DNA of 64,000 bases from Candidatus Saccharimonadota bacterium (GTDB taxonomy: Bacteria; Patescibacteriota; Saccharimonadia; Saccharimonadales; Saccharimonadaceae): positions 372,001 to 436,000 of the forward strand of contig JAUCSD010000001.1 in the NCBI GenBank assembly GCA_030445245.1, written 5' to 3'. How positions within the stretch are numbered: the stretch's first letter is position 1; each line of letters starts with the position of its first letter. The notes beneath the pieces are model-generated. The model searched no databases. It had not been told where the DNA came from and worked only from the letters and a program-made list of their open reading frames with translations. A program made the position numbers and the translations under genes. Positions 7,623 through 15,830 of the stretch are shown here, piece by piece.

Positions 7623-8804
7623 TTACTTAGTGATGCTTGTTACAACACCAGCACCAACAGTACGGCCACCTTCGCGGATAGCGAAGTTTAGACCTTGTTC
7701 CATGGCAATTGGAGCGAGCAGTTTAACTTTGAAAGTCAAAGTGTCACCAGGCATAACCATTTCTTTGTCAGCTGGAAGTTCAACTTCACCAGTTACGTCA
7801 GTAGTACGGAAGTAGAACTGAGGTTTGTAACCCTTTGTGAATGGTGTGTGACGGCCACCTTCTTCTTTTTTCAAGATATATACTTCAGCGTCAAACTCAG
7901 TGTGTGGAGTGATTGAACCTGGCTTAGCAAGAACCTGACCACGTTCGATTTGTGAACGCTCGATACCACGAAGGAGAAGACCAGCGTTGTCGCCAGCTTG
8001 ACCCTGGTTAAGGTTCTTCTTGAATGCTTCGATACCAGTAACAACTGATTGCTGTGAAGCGTGTACACCAACGATTTCAACTGGGTCGTTGATCTTGATA
8101 ACACCCTGTTCGATACGACCAGTGGCAACCGTACCACGACCCTTGATTGAGAATACGTCCTCAATAGGCATAAGGAAAGGCTTGTCTAGGTCACGAGTTG
8201 GCTCTGGAACGTAGCTGTCGAGTGCGTCAACAAGTTCCATGATAGCGTCTTCGTTTGCTGGGTCACCTTCAAGTGCCTTAGTAGCAGAACCCTTGATGAT
8301 AGGAGCGTCTTCGTCGAAGCCGTTCTTAGCAAGAAGCTCACGAATGTCCATTTCAACTAGTTCAACTAGTTCAGGATCAGCAAGGTCCATCTTGTTAAGG
8401 AAGACAACGATTTTAGGCACACCAACTTGCTTAGCAAGCAATACGTGCTCACGAGTTTGTGGAAGTGGGCCATCGTTTGCAGCAACTACAAGAATCGCAC
8501 CGTCGATTTGGGCAGCACCGGTGATCATGTTCTTAACGTAATCGGCGTGTCCTGGCATGTCTACGTGAGCGTAGTGACGAGCCTTAGATTCGTATTCCTG
8601 GTGAGAAGATGCAATGGTAATACCACGTGCACGCTCTTCAGGTGCGTTGTCGATTTGTGCGTAATCAACTTTTTTGTTTGTGTCGCTTGGAAGACGCTTT
8701 GCAAGTACAGCTGTGATTGCAGCTGTTAAAGTTGTCTTACCGTGGTCAACGTGACCCATAGTACCGACGTTGACGTGGGGCTTAGTTCGATCGAAATCTG
8801 CCAT
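7623..8804 (-). CDS. tuf: elongation factor Tu
   Basis: This 393-residue translation GTPase delivers aminoacyl-tRNA to the ribosome. P-loop GHVDHGKT (17-24), switch [13 protein letters not shown] and the NKMD nucleotide-specificity motif are intact, followed by domains II and III. Length is standard. It is transcribed alone, separated from fusA by about 3.5 kb, unlike the usual str operon. Confidence 0.99.
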   Translation of the reverse strand: MADFDRTKPHVNVGTMGHVDHGKTTLTAAITAVLAKRLPSDTNKKVDYAQIDNAPEERARGITIASSHQEYESKARHYAHVDMPGHADYVKNMITGAAQIDGAILVVAANDGPLPQTREHVLLAKQVGVPKIVVFLNKMDLADPELVELVEMDIRELLAKNGFDEDAPIIKGSATKALEGDPANEDAIMELVDALDSYVPEPTRDLDKPFLMPIEDVFSIKGRGTVATGRIEQGVIKINDPVEIVGVHASQQSVVTGIEAFKKNLNQGQAGDNAGLLLRGIERSQIERGQVLAKPGSITPHTEFDAEVYILKKEEGGRHTPFTKGYKPQFYFRTTDVTGEVELPADKEMVMPGDTLTFKVKLLAPIAMEQGLNFAIREGGRTVGAGVVTSITK

Positions 8805-8872
8805 TGTGGAAATTCTCCTATTAATTATATTTCGTACGGCAGTCTATAACAGACTCCACGACGTATGTGTTA

Positions 8873-8901
8873 ATTATACAGCGAAAAAAGTGGTTAGTAA
8901 A
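8873..8901 (-). promoter_or_regulatory. tuf promoter
   Basis: -35 TTTACT (8896-8901), 17-bp spacer, -10 TATAAT (8873-8878) on the minus strand give a leader of about 60 nt. The rest of 8902-9114 holds a small CGAGC/GCTCG hairpin near 8931 and a weak TACACC/GGTGTA hairpin near 9029, but no convincing gene other than the doubtful ORF at 8973. Confidence 0.65.
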
Positions 8902-8972
8902 GGGTGTTGAGCGATAATCTTTTGTAGCGAGCACTAGCTCGTATCTGTATGTAGTTATGCTATAACATAAAC

Positions 8973-9134
8973 ATGACGGGTCGGCTACTTATTGATAAGA
9001 AGAGGACGTATCAAATAGTGGTCAGTATCCAAACGTACACCTGTCGTACCGGTGTATATTCATCTATCGGATCAATTCTACTCCCTTCCGTCCATGTTCT
9101 TGTAAATGTATTCACTAGACGAAGATCTCCTTAG
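8973..9134 (+). CDS. possible small protein, doubtful
   Basis: This 53-codon ORF starts with ATG six bases after an extended -10-like sequence (TGCTATAAC), the arrangement used by leaderless genes here. The product is basic and not recognised, and the 3' end overlaps the end of the convergent lysA gene by 20 bp. It may be chance. Confidence 0.25.
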   Translation: MTGRLLIDKKRTYQIVVSIQTYTCRTGVYSSIGSILLPSVHVLVNVFTRRRSP

Positions 9135-10278
9135 CGGAGGGGTATGAATTATAACCATGAACCGCAAAACTTGCACAATACGCTCCGGCATCATAAATCA
9201 CTACGATATCGTCTATGTGAGCCTTCGGGAGCAATCGTGCTTCAAGCCCTTCAGGGTCACCTGGAGCAGGTGTCAGTATGTCACCCGTTTCGCAGTTATG
9301 GCCGACAATCACATACTCCTCTCGTTCGCTACTGTCTGACAGAACGCCTATCCGGTGCTGTGCGCCGTACATGCTTGGACGAATGATGTCGTTCATGCCT
9401 GTGTTCAGGCGCAAAAAGACATGACCGTCAGCACCTGTATCAACGATATCAACAACTTTGGCGAGTAATACACCAGCATGGGCAATGAGCCACGTACCAG
9501 GTTCTATCTCAAGATGAAGTTGACGACCCGTTCTATCAGCAAATAGTTTCAACTCTTTGCTAAAAACTTCTCCGATCTCTACCATATCAGCTTCATGCTC
9601 ATCTCCGTATCGATGAATTTTAAATCCACCACCAATATCGAGTGAGGTGACGTTTGGCATTAGCTCAGCTATAGCGAGCGATGTCTTCATTACCTCGCCC
9701 CACATTTTCGGATCAGCACCTGAGCCTATATGGATATGAAGCCGGTCAACCACTATGTTAGCGTCACTAGCAAGTTTTAGTGCTTGAGGAATGTACGTGT
9801 TCCATAGACCAAAGCTCGAATTTGCCCCACCAGTTGTCGTGCGATTATTGTGTCCGGCACCAAGTCCCGGGTTTACGCGTAGTCCCACGGTCGAGCCCTT
9901 CGGCGCCTGCGCAATAAATAGTTCAAGTTGATGAAGTGAGGTTGCCACATATTTAATACCGGATGCAACAAGTTCTGGTAGGTTATGCGCGGGTTGCTGA
10001 CTTGAAAGACTAACCTTAGTCGGATCAATTCCCTGTCCTAATAGCTCGACTACTTCATAGCTTGAACTAGCATCAAACGAGAGTCCTATTTCATCAAGAA
10101 GGGCTGTGATTCGAGGGTTGTTATTTGCTTTTACTGCATATCGCGCAGTAAGGCCGTAGGGCAATTGAAGATCTACTAGTTGCTGCGCTCGTCCACTGAG
10201 GTAGCTAAGGTCGTAAACAAAGAGAGGTGTACTATGTTCGGTTGCAAGCGTACGGAGAGCGTCTGTCGATAATTCCAT
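9115..10278 (-). CDS. lysA: PLP-dependent decarboxylase, diaminopimelate decarboxylase-like
   Basis: This 387-residue fold type III PLP enzyme resembles LysA, which converts meso-diaminopimelate to lysine. Visible features are YAVKANNNP with the PLP lysine (about residue 50), HIHIGSGADP, the glycine-rich phosphate loop LDIGGGF, the EPGTWLIAHAG segment and the active-site Cys in GHNCETGD near the C-terminus. No other lysine gene is in view, so the true substrate could differ (for example another D-amino acid). The ATG follows TATAAT by 7 nt, implying a leaderless mRNA. Confidence 0.85.
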   Translation of the reverse strand: MELSTDALRTLATEHSTPLFVYDLSYLSGRAQQLVDLQLPYGLTARYAVKANNNPRITALLDEIGLSFDASSSYEVVELLGQGIDPTKVSLSSQQPAHNLPELVASGIKYVATSLHQLELFIAQAPKGSTVGLRVNPGLGAGHNNRTTTGGANSSFGLWNTYIPQALKLASDANIVVDRLHIHIGSGADPKMWGEVMKTSLAIAELMPNVTSLDIGGGFKIHRYGDEHEADMVEIGEVFSKELKLFADRTGRQLHLEIEPGTWLIAHAGVLLAKVVDIVDTGADGHVFLRLNTGMNDIIRPSMYGAQHRIGVLSDSSEREEYVIVGHNCETGDILTPAPGDPEGLEARLLPKAHIDDIVVIYDAGAYCASFAVHGYNSYPSAKEIFV

Positions 10279-10306
10279 TACTCTGATTATACAAACTTTT
10301 TATAAA

Positions 10307-11137
10307 TCACGCACTCAGTAATGAGCCTAGACCTCCTATTTCTCCTAATCCGCTACGAGCATCCATTCGTTCTAGAGCTTCAGCTTCCAGTTGTTTTAAG
10401 ATTTCGATGATCTCTTCACGTATCTTGCCGATCACAAGACTATCTTCTCGTTCGAGTCCTGCTATGTGGAGGGCGTACGCTCCGATTTGCTTTGGATCAA
10501 GCTGTGCACGTTTATGCTTATTCTCAAGTTCAAGTGGCGTGTGCGTATTATCTATAAAGTCAGCATGTTTAATTATTCGGGCACGAGCGTCGCCTGTCTC
10601 CATGATTCTCGCTGTATACCCTAGGTAAGCTTGAATCTTAGCGGCCCTCGTTGACGAAGATGACACAGGCAGTATTGACAACTCGAAGACAAGATCTGCG
10701 ACATCATTCTCGCCGTAACTTGAGGCAAATTGCTGAAGTGCTTGATGTCCCATAGCGCGCTTTATCCGAGGATCAACAGGTATTGGCGTCTCAGGAGATT
10801 GGTGTTGAATTAATTTATCAGCTTTGTCTTCTAAGCTATCGTGAAGAACTGCCGCTGCTATAATATCGGGGTCTGTGATTCCAAATTGTTCAATAAGGCG
10901 TATGGTGACGCGGAGTACGTGGTTGACGTAGAGTTCATAGGTACGCTTTTGCCCCTCGTGGAGGCTAAGGGCCAGCCTGATACTGTTCTGGACAAGCTCG
11001 TTGTCTATCAATCCAATTTCATTCAGATCATCTTGCAGACGTTGCTCGAGTATGCCAGTACTTTCTTCTCCAGTCACTTCTATCAGAGGCATCCTCTGAA
11101 TGTCGGTCTTGACTGAATGACGCTCCGATCGTGACAT
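10307..11137 (-). CDS. HD-domain phosphohydrolase, SpoT/RelA hydrolase-like
   Basis: This 276-residue protein contains HVLRVTIRLIEQFGITDPDIIAAAVLHDSLEDK, the spaced His and His-Asp metal ligands of HD hydrolases, in the style of the ppGpp hydrolase half of RelA/SpoT; a later HADFIDNTHTP supplies a further His/Asp pair. There is no synthetase or TGS domain. Small alarmone hydrolase activity is plausible but unproven. It lies 28 bp upstream of lysA on the same strand. Confidence 0.7.
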   Translation of the reverse strand: MSRSERHSVKTDIQRMPLIEVTGEESTGILEQRLQDDLNEIGLIDNELVQNSIRLALSLHEGQKRTYELYVNHVLRVTIRLIEQFGITDPDIIAAAVLHDSLEDKADKLIQHQSPETPIPVDPRIKRAMGHQALQQFASSYGENDVADLVFELSILPVSSSSTRAAKIQAYLGYTARIMETGDARARIIKHADFIDNTHTPLELENKHKRAQLDPKQIGAYALHIAGLEREDSLVIGKIREEIIEILKQLEAEALERMDARSGLGEIGGLGSLLSA

Positions 11138-11195
11138 GAGTTTATGCTAACACGCCATATGTGTATATACAAATATGGCTTTACTTCCATATTAA

Positions 11196-11221
11196 AATAT
11201 ACACCTCAAGAGATGTATATT
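11196..11221 (-). terminator. second hairpin, terminator of the 11280 gene
   Basis: A 12-bp arm AATATACACCTC pairs with GAGATGTATATT (one wobble) and is followed on the minus strand by TTTTAAT. It lies after the GC-rich hairpin at 11238-11272. Confidence 0.6.
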
Positions 11222-11237
11222 GCTATACGGAAACAGG

Positions 11238-11272
11238 GCTGACGCCCTGTCCCATACAGAGTGGGCGTCAGC
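11238..11272 (-). terminator. perfect 10-bp hairpin after the 11280 gene
   Basis: GCTGACGCCC and GGGCGTCAGC flank a 15-nt loop, starting 7 nt after the stop. The paralogous gene at 11798 has the same stem length, loop length and spacing with different sequence. Confidence 0.65.
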
Positions 11273-11279
11273 AATCGGC

Positions 11280-11666
11280 TCAGTTGACGACCTCTTGCGT
11301 GTCGACGAACTCAGTAGTCGCCACGGCAGCGAGCTGAAGGAGTACGGACCGTGTTTCGATAGCCATCTCCTTTTCTCGGCCGCGAAGCTTGTAGAGTTGG
11401 AGCTTGACACGCAAGCTCAGTAAGCGCTGGCTGCTTGGCAAAACAATCTGACCGATTTCCATTTCCATTCGTCGCTTCATCGGAGTGCTCAGGATGATTC
11501 GTGGATCGTGGATTGCCTCCCAAATGGCTGAATAGAGTTCATGGAGGTATTGAAGCTGTTTGAAATCCGCTTCAGATACCCAGGCAAGCTCTTTTGCACC
11601 GGTGAATCCTCGCCGATACGTAATTCTGGCCTTGCCAACCCTGCCGATTACATTACGATTCGCCAT
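11280..11666 (-). CDS. small protein, paralogue of the 11798 product, unknown
   Basis: This 128-residue protein starts with an N-terminal module IGRVGKARITYRRGFTGAKE...VSEADFKQL that is repeated in the next gene (IGQVGTVVITYR...VSKQDFDRL); the remainder, basic and mostly helical, is not shared. ATG 11666 is chosen over an upstream TTG because GAGGGG lies 8-9 nt before it. GC-rich codon use contrasts with fusA and the HD gene. No known domain is recognised; the N-terminal module looks like a small beta-barrel but that is a guess. Confidence 0.65.
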   Translation of the reverse strand: MANRNVIGRVGKARITYRRGFTGAKELAWVSEADFKQLQYLHELYSAIWEAIHDPRIILSTPMKRRMEMEIGQIVLPSSQRLLSLRVKLQLYKLRGREKEMAIETRSVLLQLAAVATTEFVDTQEVVN

Positions 11667-11755
11667 GCCAGCACCCCTCGTCAATGTGAACCTGTAATAA
11701 ATATACTCTTTTTGTGGATTATTATAAATATCTCATAGTCTATATAAAAAACAGA

Positions 11756-11790
11756 GCCGAAGCCCTGCCTTTTACAGGTTGGGCTTCGGC
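11756..11790 (-). terminator. perfect 10-bp hairpin after the 11798 gene
   Basis: GCCGAAGCCC/GGGCTTCGGC with a 15-nt loop lies 7 nt after the stop and is followed on the minus strand by TCTGTTTTTT, so this copy can act as a normal intrinsic terminator. Confidence 0.75.
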
Positions 11791-11797
11791 GACAGAC

Positions 11798-12088
11798 TCA
11801 GTTTGCGACATGTATCGGGCGCGTGAACTCGACGCGCTTGATGTGGTTGGGTTTAAGGGTGTCTTTCTTGCCTTCGACAGCAGACCTCCTGATAAAACCT
11901 CCGAGTGTGTATGTGAAGAACTCGAACTTCTCCGATAACGTGCGTGGACGTGGAGACGGTTTGACGAGTGCGGCCAGTCTGTCGAAGTCTTGCTTTGACA
12001 CCAGCTGCACTCTCTTTGGGCCGTCATGACCAAGCCGATAGGTGATTACCACCGTACCTACCTGCCCAATTCTTTCGGGTGATGGCAT
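11798..12088 (-). CDS. small protein, paralogue of the 11280 product, unknown
   Basis: This 96-residue protein shares its first 40 residues with the 11280 product (IG-VG---ITYR-G--G-K----VS--DF--L) and then diverges into a basic C-terminus (KDTLKPNHIKRVEF). ATG 12088 has GAGAGG 8 nt upstream; an extended -10 TGATATAAT lies near 12125. Tandem position, shared module and matching 3' hairpin geometry indicate duplication and divergence. Confidence 0.65.
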   Translation of the reverse strand: MPSPERIGQVGTVVITYRLGHDGPKRVQLVSKQDFDRLAALVKPSPRPRTLSEKFEFFTYTLGGFIRRSAVEGKKDTLKPNHIKRVEFTRPIHVAN

Positions 12089-12167
12089 TTCCCTCACCTC
12101 TCATCATCTCTGAATCTTACTATTATTATATCACTTTTAAGCACGATTGGGAATGATTGCATATGAT

Positions 12168-12240
12168 ACGCACACTACTAGAGACGAGGCCTCATTGATA
12201 GACAGCTCAACTCTATAATGTAGCCGATAGTAGTATGCGT
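12168..12240. repeat. inverted repeat, possible structured RNA
   Basis: ACGCACACTACTA (12168-12180) and TAGTAGTATGCGT (12228-12240) are complementary with one mismatch (G-U on the minus strand) around a 47-nt insert containing the palindrome GAGGCCTC. It lies upstream of the 11798 promoter and downstream of the fusA terminator. It could be a structured RNA or a small palindromic element. Confidence 0.4.
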
Positions 12241-12269
12241 AGCCATTCTCAACACTTCTTGCTAAGAAT

Positions 12270-12305
12270 ATAGAAAACACCGCATGAACCTGCGGTGTTT
12301 TCTAT
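12270..12305 (-). terminator. fusA terminator
   Basis: A 15-bp stem ATAGAAAACACCGCA/TGCGGTGTTTTCTAT with a 6-nt loop gives T-runs in both orientations, 15 bp after the fusA stop. Confidence 0.85.
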
Positions 12306-12320
12306 ATCGATCAGTGTCTA

Positions 12321-14417
12321 CTACTTGCTAGAACGCTTTTCGATGATTTCCTGTGCCACGTTTGGTGGTACTTCCTCATACTGAGCAAGCTCCATTGTGC
12401 TAGCTGCACGACCTTGGCTCATTGAGCGAATATCACCCGTGTAGCCAAACATGCTTGCTAGTGGAACGATTGCACGTACTAACTTAGCACCGCCCATAAG
12501 ATCGTCCATAGACTCAATACGGCCACGGCGAGAGTTGAGGTCACCGATGATATCACCCATGAATTCCTCAGGAGTTGTTACTTCAACTTTCATAACAGGC
12601 TCAAGGAGGATTGGCTTAGCAGCCCTAATACCTTCACGTGTTGCAAGTGCACCTGCCAATTTGAAGGCAAGTTCACTTGAGTCCACGTCGTGGTAACTAC
12701 CATCGTAGAGTGTTGCTTTGATGTCTACGACTGGGTAACCAGCAATAACACCGCCGTCGAGTGTTTCACGAATACCCTGTTCAACAGGTTTACGGTACTC
12801 TTGTGGAACCACACCACCCTTAATAGCGTCAGTAAACTCAAAGCCTTTGCCTGTTTCGTTTGGCTCGAAACGAACCCAAACGTCACCATACTGACCACGT
12901 CCACCAGATTGCTTCGCGTGCTTACCTTGAACTTCAGAAGTTCCCTTAATTGATTCACGGAATGCAACTTGAGGTTCACCGATGTTTGCTTCAACATTGA
13001 ATTCACGTTTCATACGGTCGATGAGGATATCAAGGTGAAGCTCACCCATTCCTGACATAATCGTCTGGCCAGTTTCTTCGTCGGTGTGAACACGGAACGT
13101 CGGGTCTTCTTCAGAAAGACGTTGCAATGCAATGCCCATCTTTTCTTGGTCGGCCTTTGTCTTAGGCTCAACAGCGATTGATACAGGTGGATCTGGGAAT
13201 ACGATTGATTCGAGCGCAATAGGATGTGCAACATCAGATAGAGTGTGTCCTGTGAAGGTACTCTTAAGACCAACGACAGCGGCGATGTCGCCGGCAGTCA
13301 CCTTGTCGATATCCTCACGCTTGTCGGCGTGCATACGAACGATACGGCCGATACGTTCCTTCTCGCCAGTTGTCGTGTTGAGAATGTAGCTACCTGCTGT
13401 AAGAACACCAGAGTAGACACGAACGAAGATTAGTTTACCAACAAAAGGATCGGCTGCGATCTTAAATGCTAGTGCGGCAAGAGGTTCTGAATCGTCAGGC
13501 TGACGACTGATCTTTTCACCAGTCTTAGGGTTTTCACCCCAGATACCTTCAACGTCAAGAGGACTTGGGAGGTAGTCGGTCATGATATCAAGAAGCTTCT
13601 CAACAATCACGCCACGACCATCACCACCTGAAACAAGGTAGAAGTCACCAGCAAGTACTCGCTTACGAAGCGCTGACTTAAGTTCATCAATAGTAATTGA
13701 TTCTTCACCTTTTTCAAGGAATCGTTCGAAGAGTTCGTCATCGGCTTCAACTGCAGCTTCAACAAGAAGACTACGCGCGTTCTTTGCTTTATCAAGCATA
13801 TCTGCAGGAATCTCACCCTGAACAAGCTCTTTGTCGGTGTAATCGCTGTATGTGTATGCCTTCATGTCAACAAGATCAACAACACCATTGATTTCTTTTT
13901 CAAAGCCAATTGGTAAGTGGACAGGAAGAGCATTTTTAGAAAGACGATGGTGGATACTATCAAGAGATTTGTAGAAATCACCACCGGTTTGGTTAATCTT
14001 GTTGATGAAACAAATACGAGGCACGCCGTACTTGTTTGCCTGGCGCCAAACAGTTTCAGACTGTGCTTCAACGCCCATCTTACCGTCGAAGATAGTTACC
14101 GCGCCGTCAAGCACACGAAGAGAACGTTCAACTTCAGCAGTGAAGTCGATGTGGCCGGGGGTGTCAATGATGTTAATCTTGTGACCCTTCCAAAAACACG
14201 TAACAGCAGCAGAAGTAATCGTGATACCACGTTCTTTTTCCTGAGCCATCCAGTCAGTCGTTGCGCTATCACCGTTATCACCACGAACTTCACCGATCTT
14301 GTGGTTAATACCAGTACGGTACAGAATACCTTCAGTTGTCGTAGTCTTACCTGCGTCAATGTGGGCGATGATACCGATGTTACGTAGGTCCTTTAGTTGG
14401 ACGTTCTTTTGTGCCAT
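12321..14417 (-). CDS. fusA: elongation factor G
   Basis: This 698-residue translocation GTPase has P-loop AHIDAGKT (about 16-23), RGITITSAA switch I, DTPGHIDFTAEVERSLRVLDG switch II, and domains II-V ending in the EFMGDIIGDLNSRRGRI and GYTGDIRSMSQGRA segments. Length is normal. AAGGAAAGAG precedes the ATG. It is a separate unit with its own promoter (14483-14511) rather than part of an rpsL-rpsG-fusA-tuf operon. Confidence 0.99.
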   Translation of the reverse strand: MAQKNVQLKDLRNIGIIAHIDAGKTTTTEGILYRTGINHKIGEVRGDNGDSATTDWMAQEKERGITITSAAVTCFWKGHKINIIDTPGHIDFTAEVERSLRVLDGAVTIFDGKMGVEAQSETVWRQANKYGVPRICFINKINQTGGDFYKSLDSIHHRLSKNALPVHLPIGFEKEINGVVDLVDMKAYTYSDYTDKELVQGEIPADMLDKAKNARSLLVEAAVEADDELFERFLEKGEESITIDELKSALRKRVLAGDFYLVSGGDGRGVIVEKLLDIMTDYLPSPLDVEGIWGENPKTGEKISRQPDDSEPLAALAFKIAADPFVGKLIFVRVYSGVLTAGSYILNTTTGEKERIGRIVRMHADKREDIDKVTAGDIAAVVGLKSTFTGHTLSDVAHPIALESIVFPDPPVSIAVEPKTKADQEKMGIALQRLSEEDPTFRVHTDEETGQTIMSGMGELHLDILIDRMKREFNVEANIGEPQVAFRESIKGTSEVQGKHAKQSGGRGQYGDVWVRFEPNETGKGFEFTDAIKGGVVPQEYRKPVEQGIRETLDGGVIAGYPVVDIKATLYDGSYHDVDSSELAFKLAGALATREGIRAAKPILLEPVMKVEVTTPEEFMGDIIGDLNSRRGRIESMDDLMGGAKLVRAIVPLASMFGYTGDIRSMSQGRAASTMELAQYEEVPPNVAQEIIEKRSSK

Positions 14418-14482
14418 TGGGCGTTTCTCTTTCCTTATCGTTATGTATAAATTTTTGCCATCAAAAATAGCGCTTCCTTAAT

Positions 14483-14511
14483 ATTTTAACAGAAGTGGGT
14501 GTAAATGTCAC
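14483..14511 (-). promoter_or_regulatory. fusA promoter
   Basis: -35 GTGACA (14506-14511), 17 bp, extended -10 TGTTAAAAT with TAAAAT at 14483-14488, on the minus strand. Confidence 0.6.
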
Positions 14512-14563
14512 TCCCCTTGCCACTGCGATTCATTAGAGATATACCCGACATTCTGACTCTAAC

Positions 14564-14592
14564 TGTATAATACCTCGCAGATATATTATACA
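14564..14592. promoter_or_regulatory. face-to-face -10 boxes in an inverted repeat
   Basis: TGTATAAT (14564-14571) and ATTATACA (14585-14592) form a perfect 8-bp inverted repeat with a 13-bp spacer, so a TATAAT box reads inward on each strand. The minus-strand box could add a second fusA promoter; the plus-strand box would drive a short RNA towards the terminator at 14701. The symmetry also suits a regulator. Confidence 0.4.
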
Positions 14593-14733
14593 TTCAAAAA
14601 AATGTGTCGTGGCTACGTATTAGTCTAGAGCAACGAGCGCTAGGGGCTCTTTGCGCATAAGTAAACAGAGCCAGATGAGCAAAGTATCGCTACAAGGCAT
14701 AAAAAAAGACTCCCTTGGACGGGAGCCTTTTTT
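14580..14733 (+). ncRNA. candidate small RNA with an H-type pseudoknot
   Basis: Between the plus-strand TATAAT (14566-14571) and the bidirectional terminator there is no ORF, but GGCTC (14645-14649) pairs with GAGCC (14668-14672) and TTTGC (14650-14654) pairs with GCAAA (14679-14683) in pseudoknot order. The reverse strand has the equivalent fold, so the strand is uncertain. No known RNA family is recognised. Confidence 0.3.
14701..14733 (-). terminator. rpsG terminator (bidirectional)
   Basis: The CTCCC/GGGAG stem extended by seven A-T pairs (one mismatch) with A- and T-runs lies 16 bp after rpsG. Confidence 0.85.
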
Positions 14734-14748
14734 GAAAACGAGTACGAA

Positions 14749-15228
14749 TTAGGTACGTGCAAAGTGAGCGAAAGCGCGGTTGGCTTCGGCCATTTTGTGA
14801 GTGTCTTCTTTTTTCTTGTATGCGCTACCGGCTTCGTTATGAGCATCGATAATCTCAAGTGCAAGACGCTGAGAATAAGGCATGCCTTTACGAGCACGGG
14901 CAGCTTGAACCAACCATGTAAATGCATAGTGCAATTGACGGTGTCCTTGTACAGGAAATGGAATTTGGTAGTTTGCACCACCAACACGGCGAGACTTTAC
15001 TTCGAAGTTTGGAGCGACGTTTTTAAGCGCACGTTCGAAAACAGCTAGTGGATCTTCGCTACCAAGCTTTTTAGCAGCCTGCTCAAGAGCATCGTATACT
15101 GCGCGTTCAGCAAGAAGTTTCTTGCCATCAAGCATGGTTTTGTTGATCAGACGCTGAACAAGTACGCTTTGGTACTTACGGTCTGGTTTTAGTTCACGTT
15201 GAAGTGATTTAGTTACTTTACGAGGCAT
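14749..15228 (-). CDS. rpsG: 30S ribosomal protein S7 (uS7)
   Basis: This 159-residue uS7 initiates assembly of the 3' domain of 16S rRNA. MPRKVTKSLQRELKPDRKYQSVLVQRLINKTMLDGKK, GGANYQIPFPV and the C-terminal AEANRAFAHFART identify it. It is 2 bp downstream of rpsL and closes the two-gene operon. Confidence 0.97.
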   Translation of the reverse strand: MPRKVTKSLQRELKPDRKYQSVLVQRLINKTMLDGKKLLAERAVYDALEQAAKKLGSEDPLAVFERALKNVAPNFEVKSRRVGGANYQIPFPVQGHRQLHYAFTWLVQAARARKGMPYSQRLALEIIDAHNEAGSAYKKKEDTHKMAEANRAFAHFART

Positions 15229-15230
15229 GA

Positions 15231-15644
15231 CTACTTATCTTCTTTCTTAGCACCGTACTTTGAACGGCCTTGTTTGCGCTTTGCAACACCTTGAAGGTCG
15301 AGTGCGCCACGAACGATGTGATAACGAACACCTGGGAGGTCTGGCACACGGCCACCACGGACAAGCACAACGGCGTGTTCCTGGAGGTTGTGACCTTCGC
15401 CACCAATGTACGCCCAAACTTCTTGGTTGTTAGTAAGACGAACACGAGCAACCTTACGGAGTGCTGAGTTTGGCTTTTTAGGTGTCTTGGTTGTTACTTT
15501 AATACATACACCACGCTTCAATGGACCAGTTTGGTCAGAGTAGCGAGTTTTAAGTGCGTTGTGAATACGGCCAAGCGCTGGGGACTTCGATTTCTTGATC
15601 GCCGTCTTGCGTGGCTTTCGCACCAATTGGTTGATTGTTGGCAT
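15231..15644 (-). CDS. rpsL: 30S ribosomal protein S12 (uS12)
   Basis: This 137-residue uS12 is the decoding-centre protein and streptomycin-response locus. [32 protein letters not shown] (with the lysine matching E. coli K42) and [14 protein letters not shown] are intact. In the second decoding loop the usual RVKDLPG reads RVPDLPG, with proline at residue 101 replacing the lysine known as K87/K88 in E. coli numbering. The 13-residue insert before KRGVC is also common in Gram-positives. Confidence 0.98.
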   Translation of the reverse strand: MPTINQLVRKPRKTAIKKSKSPALGRIHNALKTRYSDQTGPLKRGVCIKVTTKTPKKPNSALRKVARVRLTNNQEVWAYIGGEGHNLQEHAVVLVRGGRVPDLPGVRYHIVRGALDLQGVAKRKQGRSKYGAKKEDK

Positions 15645-15727
15645 TAAAACTCCTGTTATTCAATTTAATGAGGCAAGGGTGCCTCGGCTTGTACGATTTG
15701 GACTCAGCATGTCCGCTTCGTGTCATA

Positions 15728-15782
15728 CTTTTTAGCGTCCAAGCAATGTGTACACATTCAATTCATCGCTTGATCTAAAAAG
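15728..15782 (-). promoter_or_regulatory. structured rpsL leader
   Basis: In the ~148-nt rpsL 5' UTR, CTTTTTAG pairs with CTAAAAAG (8 bp), closing over AAGC/GCTT and the palindrome AATGTGTACACATT. A further GAGGCA/TGCCTC hairpin lies nearer the start, about 15672-15687. A ribosomal protein or other ligand site is plausible but unproven. Confidence 0.5.
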
Positions 15783-15787
15783 AGGAA

Positions 15788-15827
15788 ACTCATCAGTTAG
15801 TGTAACAGATGAGTCAGATAAATTCAA
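15788..15827 (-). promoter_or_regulatory. rpsL-rpsG promoter with overlapping palindrome
   Basis: -35 TTGAAT (15822-15827), 17 bp, -10 TACACT (15799-15804). A 27-bp near-palindrome with perfect outer arms ACTCATC/GATGAGT (15788-15814) is centred on the -10 box, the position of a repressor operator. Confidence 0.6.
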
Positions 15828-15830
15828 GTT

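Noticed and set aside
14645-14683. Known pseudoknot riboswitch (preQ1, SAM-II)
   Set aside because: The conserved loop sequences of these classes are missing, so only an unclassified pseudoknot can be claimed.
15788-15814. Second hammerhead (minus strand CTGATGA)
   Set aside because: CTGATGA occurs but no GAAA box or matching helices follow; other CTGANGA matches in intergenic DNA failed for the same reason.
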